Of a stretch of 64,000 nt of DNA, positions 22,001-32,726 are shown in pieces (positions within the stretch are counted from its first letter, which is position 1; each line of letters begins with the position of its first letter). Origin of the DNA: Panulirus ornatus (Eukaryota > Arthropoda > Malacostraca > Decapoda > Palinuridae). The DNA is taken from NCBI RefSeq assembly GCF_036320965.1, contig NC_092281.1, forward strand, positions 9,038,892-9,102,891, in the 5' to 3' direction. The notes beneath the pieces are model-generated. The model was given only the letters and a program-made list of their open reading frames with translations. It made no database searches and was not told the DNA's origin. A program made the translations under genes and the position numbers.

Positions 22001-23611
22001 TTGCTTTGCTGTGTTTCTGGAGCTCTTTCCTACCACAGGAGTGTAGCTGTATAAGTGTCATTTCATAACTAGATGGTGGTCGCTCTCTGCCTCATTTCAT
22101 GGCAGGATGTTTGCTTCACATATTTAATCTTGTGTTGTTGCATTTGCATGTAACCTCACAACAAGTCTTCTCCCCACTTTGTCCCATTATAGATAATGAG
22201 ATCTGAGAATTCATTATGACCCAGTCTGACGATCTAGGATCAAGGTATAAAGTGAGATAATATTTTGATGGTAATGGGTCAATATGGGATACTTTTCTTT
22301 CCTTTACTGGAAGAAGAAATGTTGTGTAACGTGTGGAAATGAGAGCATATGACAGCCTGTGGCTGTGACAAGATCAAGAATTATTTTCACACAAGACAAA
22401 GGTAAGTAAGTGTATTCAAAACCAGATTTATAAAGATATCCATCCGTGTGGGTTTTTCTTTCACGAAAGCATCTGTATGAATATTTTTACCAAAACCTTC
22501 CATGTTTAACAAGAGTCCAGGTTGTTTGCTGTTCCCAAAACTTTTCCATACTTTCTGAAAAAATTATTGGAGTTCTGAATACCTCGAAATGTGTGTCGCC
22601 CACGCTCGGTTTTATCCAAGTTCGTTTGTGCTCGGAGACTGCTGTAACAATTTCGTATTCCTACACATCGTAGTCGTTTAGTATTCCGAAACTTTGCTGT
22701 GTTTTCTGGTTCCTTCCACCACTGCGTTAAGTAACGAAAAAAGGACTGACTTCGAAGTCAGTAATTTTGTGGAAAAATTCACAACCCAATGTCTCTGTCT
22801 TGTAACATGTCGCTTTAGATGTATTCTGGAACGTAACACTTCGGCAATGTGCTTTACCAAATACCACTGGAAGGTCTTTACTAATTACCTTTCTCCTATG
22901 CGTTCTACTAGGTAACATCTTGACTCAAAATTCCTTTGAAAAGTAACTCCACTTATCGAATTCCATCTACGATAACAAATTAGTATCAAAATGTTTATGG
23001 TTTACATATAATCACATAACGTATATGTAATAGATAATCCCATTAAAATCTCCATTAAATTATTCCCCCCATCAGTATCTTCCTCCTTAATGATTCTCCC
23101 ATAAGAAAATAGGAAAGTTCCTCCTAAAGTCTCGCTTGAGCACCCAGTTTGGAAGCGGACCAACTGCAGTGCACTGGATTCAAACCCAGCCAAGCCCGAC
23201 TCCAAGAGAGAGAGCCAACTTAAGCGACCCACATCATAATTAAGGTTAACCAATACAACACGAACGCCTGTATTTCACACAGCAGCATCAAATCACCTTT
23301 CATAGGAGTAGTGGTAATCCAATACATAATTGGCTCGGTCTATATGAATTGGTTATGACCAACACATCACCATGGTAGTCGGTCCTTGACGTGAAAGATG
23401 ACAACACAAACGGGATCTTGTATACCAGAGGCTCCACATTGGCTGAAGCATCGAATCCTTTCCAGACGAGTTCTGAACGGCGGCTGGATCAAGCCTCAGA
23501 GCCCTGGAGGAGATTTCTTGCCCTCGATCACTTAAGATGTTGCTGGGAACTGACGGGCCGCACTGGAGGATCGACGCCTCAATAAGAAAGGAGGTTCATC
23601 ATGAGTCGGTG
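19025..23611. other. No gene seen
   Basis: Mostly unique AT-rich sequence. A consensus donor (gacaaag|gtaagtaag) occurs at 22400/22401, but the sequence before it is closed in most frames and has no clear acceptor. Several 70-130-codon open frames on both strands lack any other support. Confidence 0.5.
19935..19964. repeat. (GA)n followed by G-run
   Basis: GA tract to 19952 and then about 11 consecutive G. Confidence 0.95.
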
Positions 23612-23700
23612 GTGGGACCACCTCTATGGCTCAGTCCTCTGTTTTTAACGCTACCTCGCTAACGCGGGAAATGGCGAATATGTATGATATATGCCGGATA
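23612..23700 (+). mobile_element. Solo RTE-like 3' terminal motif
   Basis: The stretch contains gctacctcgctaacgcggga, the same 20 bases as the reverse complement of the 3' tail of the element at 26.8 kb. It is followed by an aatggcgaat block and an AT-rich end (tatgatatat). No reverse transcriptase sequence precedes it. It could be a severely truncated RTE copy or a SINE that borrowed the RTE 3' end. I recall similar gctcagtcctctg... leaders in decapod repeats, but this is not verified. Confidence 0.55.
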
Positions 23701-23929
23701 GTCAGTGTTTACGAGTATCACTTCAATTTCCCTAATAGACACTTGGTGGTTGGACTCAGAACGCACAATTCAGGTTGATTTAGTGAGAAATTTCATTGTT
23801 GGGTTTCCAGTATGAACTCAGAGAGACAGAGGGTTTAATACGAGGAACCCGAGCTGCACTGCAGATTACCGAACGTGCCTTAATATGACTCGAGTGGATG
23901 AAATGAACTGCTCTGGATTGATTGGTCTG

Positions 23930-25330
23930 AGGAGAGAGAGAGAGGGGAGGAGAGAGAGAGAGGGAGTGAGTCACGGAGAGGACAAAACGAGGGGAAATGA
24001 GAGTAATAAAGAGAGGGGAAGGAAGGAAGGATCATGAAGAAGGGAGATTCATTGAAAGAATGACCAGTCAAGAAGTAGTAAAGGGATACTGAGAGAAGAA
24101 ACGATCCGAATGAAGGATGAATGAAGAACAGAGGAGGGAGATTATAGATGGTTGATCTGCAATGAGAACATATATAAGGAAAAAGAAAATAGTGGGAGAG
24201 GTGAAGAGTAAACGACACCAAAGCAGAATTATAAGATTACAACTGCGATGAAGTGGATGATATCAGTACGAAGAATTACCCATGATGACTGGAGGGTTAG
24301 GAGAATAGGGGAAACAGTAAAAGGAAAGAGAGACAAAATAAATGAAATGAAAAAAAGTCATGGAGAATATTGCATTGTTGAAGCCTAAAAGGAAAAAGAG
24401 GAACAACTCAAAAAAACGGGTTAGGAAGTATAGTATAAAAGGAGCATGAAAATAGATAAGACCCTGGAATAAACTGATTAGCTGGTAAGAAGTAAAGAAA
24501 ATGTTAAAAAGGAAAGTAGCTGAAAGTAAGTCAAAATAGATGAATAAAAACGAAGCTGGACTAGTAGGTCTGCTTCTCCAGAAGGAAGTAATGAAGATCA
24601 ATGAGAGTGAAGAGGATATAAGTGAAGAGAAAGAGGGGAAAAAAGTTATGAAACAGAAAAGTATTGATGACCGTGGAGAACAGTCACATGTAGAGGGCCA
24701 GCAAGACAGAGGCAGAAGGTATAGACAGAAGGAAAGTGTGATAAGTTTGCATGAGGGAGACATTAGGTGGGATGACCTGGAGGAAGTGGCTCGCCTCGCC
24801 TCGCTTTCCTTTTGTATGTGGAAGATTCTCGGAGTGTGTCAAGCCACCGTGAGCGCCACCCACGCTGGTGTCGAGAGAGAGAGAGCGAGAGCTCTATGAG
24901 AGCGGGAGAGGAGAGAGTGCATTGGGAAGGCGTGATACGGGGGGAGAATGCTCGAGAGGGAAAGAGAGTACTCAGGGAGGGCGAACGAGGGAGGAAAAAT
25001 GCTCAGGGAGAACAGAAGTGGAGGAGCGAGTGCTCAAGGAGTGAGTGGGACAAGAAGGAAACGAGAATAATTGAATGAAGAAGTGGTTGAGAGAAAGACT
25101 GAGGTGACAAAGAACTGCAAGAGAAAAAGAGAAGATAAATATTACGAAGGAAATGTAAGAGAAAGCAGACATGGGAGGGCTGATGGGATAGGAAGATGTC
25201 CAGGATGGAGAGGAAGGAATCAGAGAGGGAGAGGGAAAGAACGAATGATGCACAGGGGATAAAGAGAATAGGCGATGGTAGGGGATGAATGGAGGGGTTG
25301 GCTGAGGATAGAGGATGAGGATAGAGGAGA
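23930..25330 (+). other. Purine-rich strand, about 1.4 kb
   Basis: Over this whole stretch the plus strand is made largely of A and G, with words such as gagagag, ggaagg, gaagaaa and aggag. It is not a simple repeat, and the purine bias varies along it. It opens long minus-strand frames rich in Ser, Leu and Phe and plus-strand frames rich in Glu, Arg and Lys, which are products of the bias. Confidence 0.8.
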
Positions 25331-25887
25331 GAAAATGTCCGAGTATAGGACGGTATATTTTCAGTTTAGCGATATAGAAAGGCATGAACTGTATTACTTG
25401 TGGATAATCATGGATATTTTTCTTTTCCTATTGTATGTGTCATTCGGAATCGTAAAATCTGCTGTTGTGAAGGACTAACAACCCTTTCATAGTATATTTT
25501 GAACTACTGTACGAGTTGCAGCACCGTATAAGAATTTCAAGTGTTTCCCCTTTACCATAATGGAATATTGTGTTCCCTGGAATTATCCAATCCCTTCATT
25601 TTCCAGGATTCCCATTTTTATCTTTTTTTTATTAATCGTTCCATATTCGAAGAGCGTTATAGGTATTGGATAACACATTTCCAACCTTTTCTCCAGTTTC
25701 CGGGCAATTTACATTACTACTTTAACAAGGGTTGTCCAGCAGGTAGAAGGGAGAACTACTGGTTACCATCGTTACGACGACGCTACAATGATTCTAGACA
25801 CAGCTTGGGGCGCGGCCAGTGACTCCCGCAAGGGGCACCACTTCAATTTCACTTCGTTTATGAAACTATTTCAGTGACGGCAAACGG

Positions 25888-25991
25888 CAGTGACCTACGG
25901 CTACTGCCTTCACTGTCTGTACTGATATTTACGTTATGACAGTGATTTGTGGCTATCGCCTTCACTGTCTGTACTGATGTTGACTTTCTTG
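25888..25991. repeat. 52-bp tandem duplication
   Basis: Two copies, from 25888 and 25940, share gccttcactgtctgtactga exactly and differ in the rest. Confidence 0.85.
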
Positions 25992-26121
25992 TAGTGACAA
26001 AGTGTTCATGGGAGAAGAAACGGTTAAATACTAATGATTATGAACACAAGCTTAATCGTGTTTTGTTCATAAAGTTCCCGAGATCATCTTGGCGTAGACA
26101 ATCTTTACATTACAGTGTGTG

Positions 26122-26124
<3 letters not shown>

Positions 26125-26178
<54 letters not shown>
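26125..26178. repeat. (TA)(GA) compound microsatellite
   Basis: TA tract joined to GA tract. Confidence 0.97.
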
Positions 26179-26776
26179 CATCACAAAACCAGACGGATAT
26201 AGAGCTATCTACTTTGTAATCTACTCGTGCAACACTCTATATATCATACACATAACTACACTGTACACTGAGGAGGTGCAATCCATCTGTGTTACATGAC
26301 TTTGCGATGCAGTTCACACAGTCAGTGTCAATGTTCATACCGTCAATTTCAGATACGATACAAAAGAAATGATCAAATCATTTTTTTTAATGCTCTTTGA
26401 CATTCAAATTGTATATCTATATTTCATCAAGTGTTTGGCTATGTGTTCCACGTATTTTTGTAATTCCATTAAGCTCACATTTTTATAATCACTATGGGAT
26501 CTGATTATCTCTGGGTCATGGAAAAGATATACTAATAAAACAATATATTTTTCCTATACAAACTATCGTATTCATGGAACGGTTAAGCTGTACGTAAGCC
26601 AATATTTCATCCAGGCTTTGACCAGCGAACTCACTCATGTGAAAATCATTTACCTCTTGGTTCTAACGTCCTCCTGCTCTTTACATTTCAGTAATCTTCC
26701 CTCTATATATACTGGATTATAACTGTCGTATAACGTTTTCAGTGGAAATCATAATGCCCTCTGATACAAATATATG

Positions 26777-26804
<28 letters not shown>
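26777..26804. repeat. (TA)n at the 3' end of the RTE element
   Basis: TA tract directly abutting the 3' tail of the element at 26805; it may be the element's own terminal simple repeat. Confidence 0.9.
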
Positions 26805-26808
<4 letters not shown>

Positions 26809-27227
26809 CTATTCATTTATTTTGCTTTGTCGCTGTCTCCCGCGTTAGCGAGGTAGCACAAGGAAACAGACGAAAGAATGGCCCAGCCCTGCCCACATAC
26901 ACATGTATATACATACATGTCCACACACGCACAATATACATACCTATACATCTCAATGTACACATATATATACACACACAGACATATACATATATACACA
27001 TGTACATAATTCATACTGTCTGTTTTTATTTGTTCCCATCGCCACCCCGCCACACATGGAATAACAACCCCCTCCCCCCTCATGTGTGCGAGGTAGCGCT
27101 AGGAAAAACACCAAAGGCCCCATTCGTTCACACTCAGTCTCTAGCTGTCATGTAATAATGCACCGAAACCACAGCTCCCTTTCCACATCCAGGCCCCACA
27201 CACTTTGCATGGTTTACCCCAGACGCT
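26805..27227 (-). other. 3' untranslated region of the RTE-type element
   Basis: This non-coding tail follows the reverse transcriptase stop codon. It contains two related copies of a short motif around gcgaggtagcgc, one near 26845-26885 and one near 27087-27130, each followed by an A-rich stretch and a purine-rich run. A block of TATA/CACA-rich sequence lies between them. The same terminal motif, in reverse complement, appears without any coding sequence at 23640-23700. Internal repetition of the tail and a simple-repeat 3' end are common in RTE-type elements; the role of the motif in element RNA recognition is only a guess. Confidence 0.75.
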
Positions 27228-28328
27228 TCACATGCCCTGGTTCAATCCATTGACAGCACGTCGACCCCGGTATACCACATCGTTCCAATTCTCTCTATTC
27301 CTTGCACGCCTTTCACCCTCCTGCATGTTCAGGCCCCGATCACTCAAAATCTTTTTCACTTCATCTTTCCACCTCCAATTTGGTCTCCCACTTCTCCTCG
27401 TTCCCTCCACCTCTGACACATATATCCTCTTGGTCAATCTTTCCTCACTCATTCTCTCCATGTGACCAAACCATTTCAAAACACCCTCTTCTGCTCTCTC
27501 AACCACACTTTATTTCCACACATCTCTCTCACCCTTACATTACTTATTCGATCAAACCACCTCACACCACACATTGTCCTCAAACATCTCATTTCCAGCA
27601 CATCCACCCTCCTGCGCACAACTCTATCCATAGCCCAAGCCTCGCAACCATACAACATTGTTGGAACCACTATTCCTTCAAACATACCCATTTTTGACTT
27701 CCGAGATAATGTTCTCGACTTCCACACATTCTTCAAGGCTCCCAGAATTTTCGCCCCCCTCCCCCACCCTATGATTCACTTCCGCTTCCATGGTTCCATC
27801 CGCTGCCAGATCCACTCCCAGATATCTAAAACACTTCACTTCCTCCAGCTTTTCTCCATTCAAACTTACCTCCCAGTTGACTTGACCCTCAACCCTACTG
27901 TACCTAATAACCTTGCTCTTATTCACATTTACTCTTAACATTCTTCTTTCACACACTTTACCAAACTCAGTCACCAGCTTCTGCAGTTTCTTACATGAAT
28001 CAGCCACCAGCGCTGTATCATCAGCGAACAACAACTGACTCGCTTCCCAAGCTCTCTCATCCACAACAGACTGCATACTTGCCCCTCTTTCCAAAACTCT
28101 TGCATTCACCTCCCTAACAACCCCATCCATAAACAAATTAAACAACCATGGAGACATCACACACCCCTGCCGCAAACCTACATTCACTGAGAACCAATCA
28201 CTTTCCTCTCTTTCTACACGTACACATGCCTTACATCCTCGATAAAAACTTTTCACTGCTTCTAACAACTTGCCTCTTACACCATATATTCTTAATACCT
28301 TCCACAGAGCATCTCTATCAACTCTATC

Positions 28329-28331
<3 letters not shown>
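27228..28331 (-). pseudogene. Reverse transcriptase fragment, frameshifted
   Basis: The coding remnant of the RTE-type element lies in three consecutive minus-strand frames. The first block (28331-27678) carries the turn and palm motifs GLRQGCVMSPWLFNLFMDGV and LLFADDTALV, the FADD catalytic box lying near 28016-28027, followed by RYLGVDL. The open frame continues upstream of the first possible start codon to the (TA)n edge, so the left end is a truncation and not a translation start. A small insertion in the C-run near 27755 shifts the frame. The second block (27736-27476) has GIVVPTMLYGCEAW and RCLRTMCGVRWFD. A second indel near 27507 moves to a third block (27506-27228) with LKWFGHMERM and GRPNWRWKDEV, ending at a stop codon at 27228-27230. 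No intact protein can be made. Confidence 0.9.

Positions 28332-28403
<72 letters not shown>
28330..28403. repeat. (TA)n at the 5' break of the RTE element
   Basis: TA tract of 74 bp beginning exactly where the reverse transcriptase frame is lost. Confidence 0.97.
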
Positions 28404-28406
<3 letters not shown>

Positions 28407-28977
28407 AATTTGTATGGGGGCGGAACATAAGCCATCACTTCTTAAAAGGAGGCTCTGAGCTGAGAGAGGTTGGGAACCTCTCGTCTATAGCCGCTACCCA
28501 CTGGTGGAGAAGGTAAACAGTAGAATGCAACACGCTAAATTTCACGTAAGGAAAGGTGTCTCTTCGGTGACAATAACCCCGAGGTAGGTCGTCCGAAATT
28601 GATTACTCTAATTGCCACGACGTCAAAGGCACAAGAAGATGAATGATGCTTTGGAAATTGAATCTCACTATCCATTAAAAGGTTTGACGTAACTATGTAT
28701 TGAAATTCTGAGATGAATCTCCAATTATATCTTGAGTGACGCTTCATCACCGACGCTAAAAAACACTTTCTGCTTCTACTAAGAGGAAGAAAAACGATAA
28801 TTTTTACAGTGGCGTATCTTCTGGTCTCTTTACAGCTTTGACAACAATCTTTCCCACTTTCCAAGAGGACAAACGTCTTCCAACTATCATTAGAGAGGCA
28901 ACAGATACTTCTGGACCTGCCAGCTCAGTGGAGTGAATCCAGAATAGATTCAACTTTCTCATGAATGTCCTCATGAC

Positions 28978-29173
28978 TCACACTTTGAACTCAGTTCTCA
29001 GCTGGAAGATGGAATCCTCCCCCTCAAGATGCCTTGAACTTCGTAAAGCCGGTTTAATGACAGAGTCGAGTGAGAGAAGAGATTGGCTCGACTCCTTCGC
29101 GAGTTGGAATGCATCGAATTGAGTGTTCAAGCGAGTTCTAACGATGATATGTGATTCTCGCAAGCGGGACCAA
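28978..29173 (-). CDS. Candidate terminal exon, unknown protein
   Basis: On the minus strand, after an acceptor-like cttgattgatacag, one leftover base and 65 codons are open to a TGA at 28978. The peptide contains RESHIIVRTRLNTQFDAFQL and KESSQSLLSLDSVIKPALRS and is charged and leucine/serine-rich. It overlaps no repeat. The acceptor is only moderate in pyrimidines. No family is recognised. Confidence 0.18.
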
Positions 29174-29362
29174 CTGTATCAATCAAGGCAGGTTCTCCCG
29201 TGGAGTTCTTGGCCACGGTCTTAGCTCACTCAAGCTTGTGGCTCTCCCTTGCTGAAGGTAGAGCCACTGTCTCCGCTACCCTGTTTGCTAAACAAGACTT
29301 CAGTAGTTCCTAAAAAAAAGCCAGATTGGGTACAAATTTGATTTCTCTTTTATCACGAAAGA

Positions 29363-29596
29363 ATGAGCAAATGCAGTCACGCGGACTACGAGACATCTGC
29401 AATGCCTCCTTTTGGACGAACTCCAGAATCACTCGACTCATTGTGGAATCGTCACTTGAAGACTTCCGGCTTTCAGCCAGGTTACCGAGGCCGAAGGAAC
29501 TGTGATCCCGGGCTAAGTATAATGATACTACATGGACACAAAGTTATGACACTCATTTGCTTTCATATATTGGAATCTTATGTTCTTGTGGCATAA
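29363..29596 (+). CDS. Unrecognised ATG-initiated ORF
   Basis: An ATG with A at -3 begins a 77-codon frame reading MSKCSHADYETSAMPPFGRT and later GFQPGYRGRRNCDPG. The first 50 codons look protein-like and are richer in G and C than the surroundings; the rest becomes AT-rich and hydrophobic, as if read-through had entered non-coding sequence. A pyrimidine-rich stretch (gatttctcttttatc) lies just upstream. Too short to rise above chance. Confidence 0.15.
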   Translation: MSKCSHADYETSAMPPFGRTPESLDSLWNRHLKTSGFQPGYRGRRNCDPGLSIMILHGHKVMTLICFHILESYVLVA

Positions 29597-29599
29597 TGC

Positions 29600-30640
29600 T
29601 TCGATTAGCAACTATGGGTTGATGCGACCTTTGGCCAGTATTGGAATCATAAGCATCATTGCCTTGCTTAGCTATTGTTATGTGGGCTGTTATGACTAGT
29701 GTACTATGGGTGTAAAGTATGTACATGTACCCGAGTGGGGTCCGGCGTCGCTACCCGGCTTGTGTTTAAGCTTAGATCAGCCACTACTGTGATGTGAGAC
29801 GGGCTGCTGAAGCAAAGCCAAAGTGTTGTATCTTATACTGTAGTGGAGAAGGTCAGTCACGAGATGGAGCTGACCAACATACATGGTTGGGTTAGGCTAC
29901 ACATATATATATATATAGTAGAAGGATATCCCTGAAGTCCCCAGGATATCCTTGAAGTCCCGAGGAAGTGCTGAGCCTTCTGTGTCCGTCTGTTGAGACA
30001 GGCGCTCAGTACAGACCAGACGCGTCCAAGGGCTTGTGTCAGTGACGGTACATGATGTCTCTCCTCCTTCTCTGTAAATACATATCATAGGGAAATGCAG
30101 TGTGTGGCTTGTTGTGGTATAATGGCCAGCCATAACTATTGTGACAACGCCGAAAGAAGGGAGGGTTAAAGAGGCTGGGAGGTGAAAACAGAGGAGCTAG
30201 AGTTAAGACGAAGGAGAGGAGGAAAAATAACAAAGGAATGACAGAGAGAACATATAAATGTAGTGATATTGTCAAAGAAGGAAGTGTAACAGAACAATAG
30301 GTAGTCTGAAACCCACCAGTTTATCTCTCAGGATACGCGAGAAATACCCGGTTCGATGCATCACGCGCGGTGACCTCCATCCCACAAACTCAATTTATAA
30401 CCTTTGTATTGTTGCCTTGTTATTGGAGCATGAATTCAGTTCCACCGCTGTAAAGATGACGTCGAGAAGTATGAGACAAACAGCTTGATCTACAAGAGAG
30501 AAGCTGATGCTAGATAGTGAAGTGGTGGGTGAGAGGAGTGTGTGGAAGTGGAGGTGATGGATAAAAGGAACGAATGGGGAAGAGGAACATAATATGGATG
30601 ATGAGGCAAACGAGTTGATACGTTTAGCAGTAACACAGAG
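29600..30640. other. No gene seen
   Basis: Unique sequence, with a purine-rich piece near 30150-30260. No candidate exon with paired splice sites was found. Confidence 0.5.
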
Positions 30641-30646
30641 AACAAG

Positions 30647-30730
30647 CACAATGGACAGGCATCGGGAATACAGAAAGGGGTTACATGGCACAATGGACAG
30701 GCATAGGGAATACAGAAGGGAGTTACATGG
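30647..30730. repeat. 42-bp tandem duplication
   Basis: Two nearly identical units begin at 30647 and 30689 with cacaatggacaggcat and differ at only a few bases, so the duplication is recent. Confidence 0.93.
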
Positions 30731-31237
30731 GAGTCAACACACGGAAGGTCGTAGACACAAGGGTAGGAGGGGTAAGTGGCCAGAGGAGGAGACACAAGGA
30801 CCAGAGGAGAGCAGACAATAGATCCAGATTCCTGACATAAACATGTGGCTTTACGTGAGGCCTCTTACCTGAGCTGACAACAGCAGGCGACCCACTCACT
30901 ACACTATTATCATAAGTTGAGCTGAGGGTTGGGTGCTGTGTGACTAATGGTACTTTACTACGAGAACTGACAACATAACTTCTTTACGAGTGGTGAATGT
31001 TGAGGACGAGAGGAGACAAACATTGTGGTAGTGAGTACATTACATTATATTACTAGAGTTACATATAAGGTTCTCTCTTGTGTGTGTCCCAGATCAGCAG
31101 GTCTTGGTACTGTCGTGTTACTCATGTACATTACACACCAACCAAAGCTTCTCTCTTATGTCCCAGGTCGAGTCCTGGGACCACAAGGTGTCAGACAAAC
31201 ATCTCCTGTGGATGAAAGTTATTTTGCTACCCTGCAG

Positions 31238-31405
31238 GTGTTGATGGTATGTCTCCTTTGTTGAGGTTATGTGCAAGCCAACTGGCTGCTCTTCCCCTGT
31301 ACCTCGCCTGGCTGAGGCTGGCCATCAACTGGCTTATCTCCTCTCTATCACCCGTGGCTGAGGACGGCCACCACCAAAGGGCGTGCCTCTGCCACTTCGG
31401 TAGTG
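31238..31405 (+). CDS. Candidate exon with consensus splice sites
   Basis: The acceptor gttattttgctaccctgcag ends at 31237, and the donor GTAGTG|gtaagt at 31405/31406 matches consensus at six intronic bases. The 168 bases between them are GC-rich and open in the frame of an ATG at 31249, reading MSPLLRLCASQLAALPLYLA and then WLRLAINWLISSLSPVAEDG. Codons favour C and G in third position. The hydrophobic N-terminal 30 residues could be a signal or anchor if the ATG is used. The same frame stays open past the donor to 31962, but from about 31700 it is only (TG)n, (GA)n and (TA)n. No family is recognised. Confidence 0.3.
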
Positions 31406-31706
31406 GTAAGTCCCGCTTGCAACGGACGAGACAACAACTTAAAGGAACAATTCCTGGCTGTCTGCCTGACAAGTTTGTTAAGCTCTCCGGCAGCGGCGAG
31501 GTCGCTCGTCTGAGGCGAGTGGGCGTGCGTGGACGCCTCTACTCTTACCGCAGACGACAGCAACCCTTAGTGGCTGTAGAAGTCATCACTCCTACCACGA
31601 ACAGGGGAGACACGGACGGAATGATCCACAATTGGTGGTGGAAGCTGAAATTCTCGCCGCGGACAGATGTGGGAAGGATAAGTCCAGATGGCAGGAACCA
31701 CTGCTG

Positions 31707-31824
31707 GTGTGTGTGTGTGTGTGTGTGTGTGTGGCTCAGGATGGGAAGAGGAATACAGGATGGGATGAGAGAGAGAGAGAGAGAGATTTCCCTGTTAGCT
31801 ATATCTTTTTTAGAAGGGGAGCTG

Positions 31825-31897
<73 letters not shown>
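31707..31897. repeat. (GT)n, (GA)n and (TA)n cluster
   Basis: GT tract 31707-31732, GA tract 31767-31786 and TA tract 31832-31897, separated by short unique pieces. Confidence 0.97.
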
Positions 31898-31899
<2 letters not shown>

Positions 31900-32243
31900 T
31901 TTTTTTCTTTTTCCACGGGTTATATCATTCATTCATTGACCAGCATTTTTACATTTGGATAATAATAATTCACTACATGATTTCATATTGATAGGCCAAA
32001 AATGAATTACGGTTTATTTGAAATTCAGGATCTTTTTTTTCCAAAATATATTCTAGGTAAGCATTTTGCACTCTCCTGTTCGCTTATTGACGAGGTATAA
32101 AAACGAATTCATGTCCAGTCATTAGTTTCTCATAGGATTCAGTATTTTACATGTTTGGCGGCTGGGACGAGACAAGCCTATTAAATCACTGTGGGTGAGT
32201 GTATGATGCATAGTTTTACAGGAATAACTTCAATTAATAGGCG

Positions 32244-32246
<3 letters not shown>

Positions 32247-32319
<73 letters not shown>
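32247..32319. repeat. (TA)n microsatellite with one C
   Basis: TA tract of 73 bp interrupted by a single c near 32286. Confidence 0.97.
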
Positions 32320-32326
<7 letters not shown>

Positions 32327-32433
32327 TATGAATCCACGGAAAAATGAAACGCGATGAGTTCCCAAGTGCACTTTCTTGTAATAATCACATGATCAGGGGA
32401 AACACAAGAAAGAAATATAAGAGTCAGTTGATA

Positions 32434-32436
<3 letters not shown>

Positions 32437-32481
<45 letters not shown>
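32437..32481. repeat. (GA)n microsatellite
   Basis: Perfect GA tract of 45 bp. Confidence 0.97.
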
Positions 32482-32485
<4 letters not shown>

Positions 32486-32726
32486 AATAAACAGCCTTTT
32501 ATTTTTAAATCAGTTGGATGCTATTGATGTAGAACAGTTTTTGAAGAGATGCGGCACCAGAGTAACTTAAGGCCATGGCAGAAGCGTTGTACATAAAAGG
32601 TAGTTAGAAAAGACGTTAAGGGGATCTGGTTATGTGTTACGGTGGTGGATGGTTAGATTAAACTAGCCAGTGAGAGTGAATACCAGCCAGCAGCTTAAGG
32701 TTTGAACGACTACTTGATGCTACCAA

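Larger units (their letters stand above)
26805..28331 (-). mobile_element. 5'-truncated RTE-type non-LTR retrotransposon
   Basis: This is a LINE remnant read on the minus strand, consisting of the C-terminal half of a reverse transcriptase and a 3' untranslated tail of about 420 bp (27227 down to 26805). It is truncated at its 5' end inside the reverse transcriptase, close to the first catalytic region, where it abuts a (TA)n tract at 28330-28403. Its 3' end runs straight into another (TA)n tract at 26777-26804. The endonuclease domain and the early reverse transcriptase motifs are missing. The reading frame is broken at least twice, so the copy is dead. Placement in the RTE clade rests on motif style (GLRQGC, FADD, YGCEAW, LKWFGHMERM, GRPNWRW) and is an inference; a BLAST or RepeatMasker run would settle it. 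Confidence 0.9.

Noticed and set aside
22340..22402. Perfect donor gacaaag|gtaagtaag suggesting an exon end
   Set aside because: No acceptor and no consistent open frame of useful length before it.
23160..23190. ggattcaaacccagcc, resembling a tRNA T-arm / B box
   Set aside because: No A box, anticodon arm or acceptor stem at proper distances; likewise gagtttgaacccgacg near 16299 belongs to the dispersed 21-bp repeat locus.
24263..25385. Long minus-strand Phe/Ser/Leu-rich ORFs (166, 137 and 113 codons)
   Set aside because: Explained by the pyrimidine bias of this strand; low-complexity composition and no start or splice support.
27205..28516. Plus-strand ORFs antisense to the retrotransposon (up to 158 codons)
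   Set aside because: The conserved reverse transcriptase motifs are on the minus strand; the plus frames are shadows.
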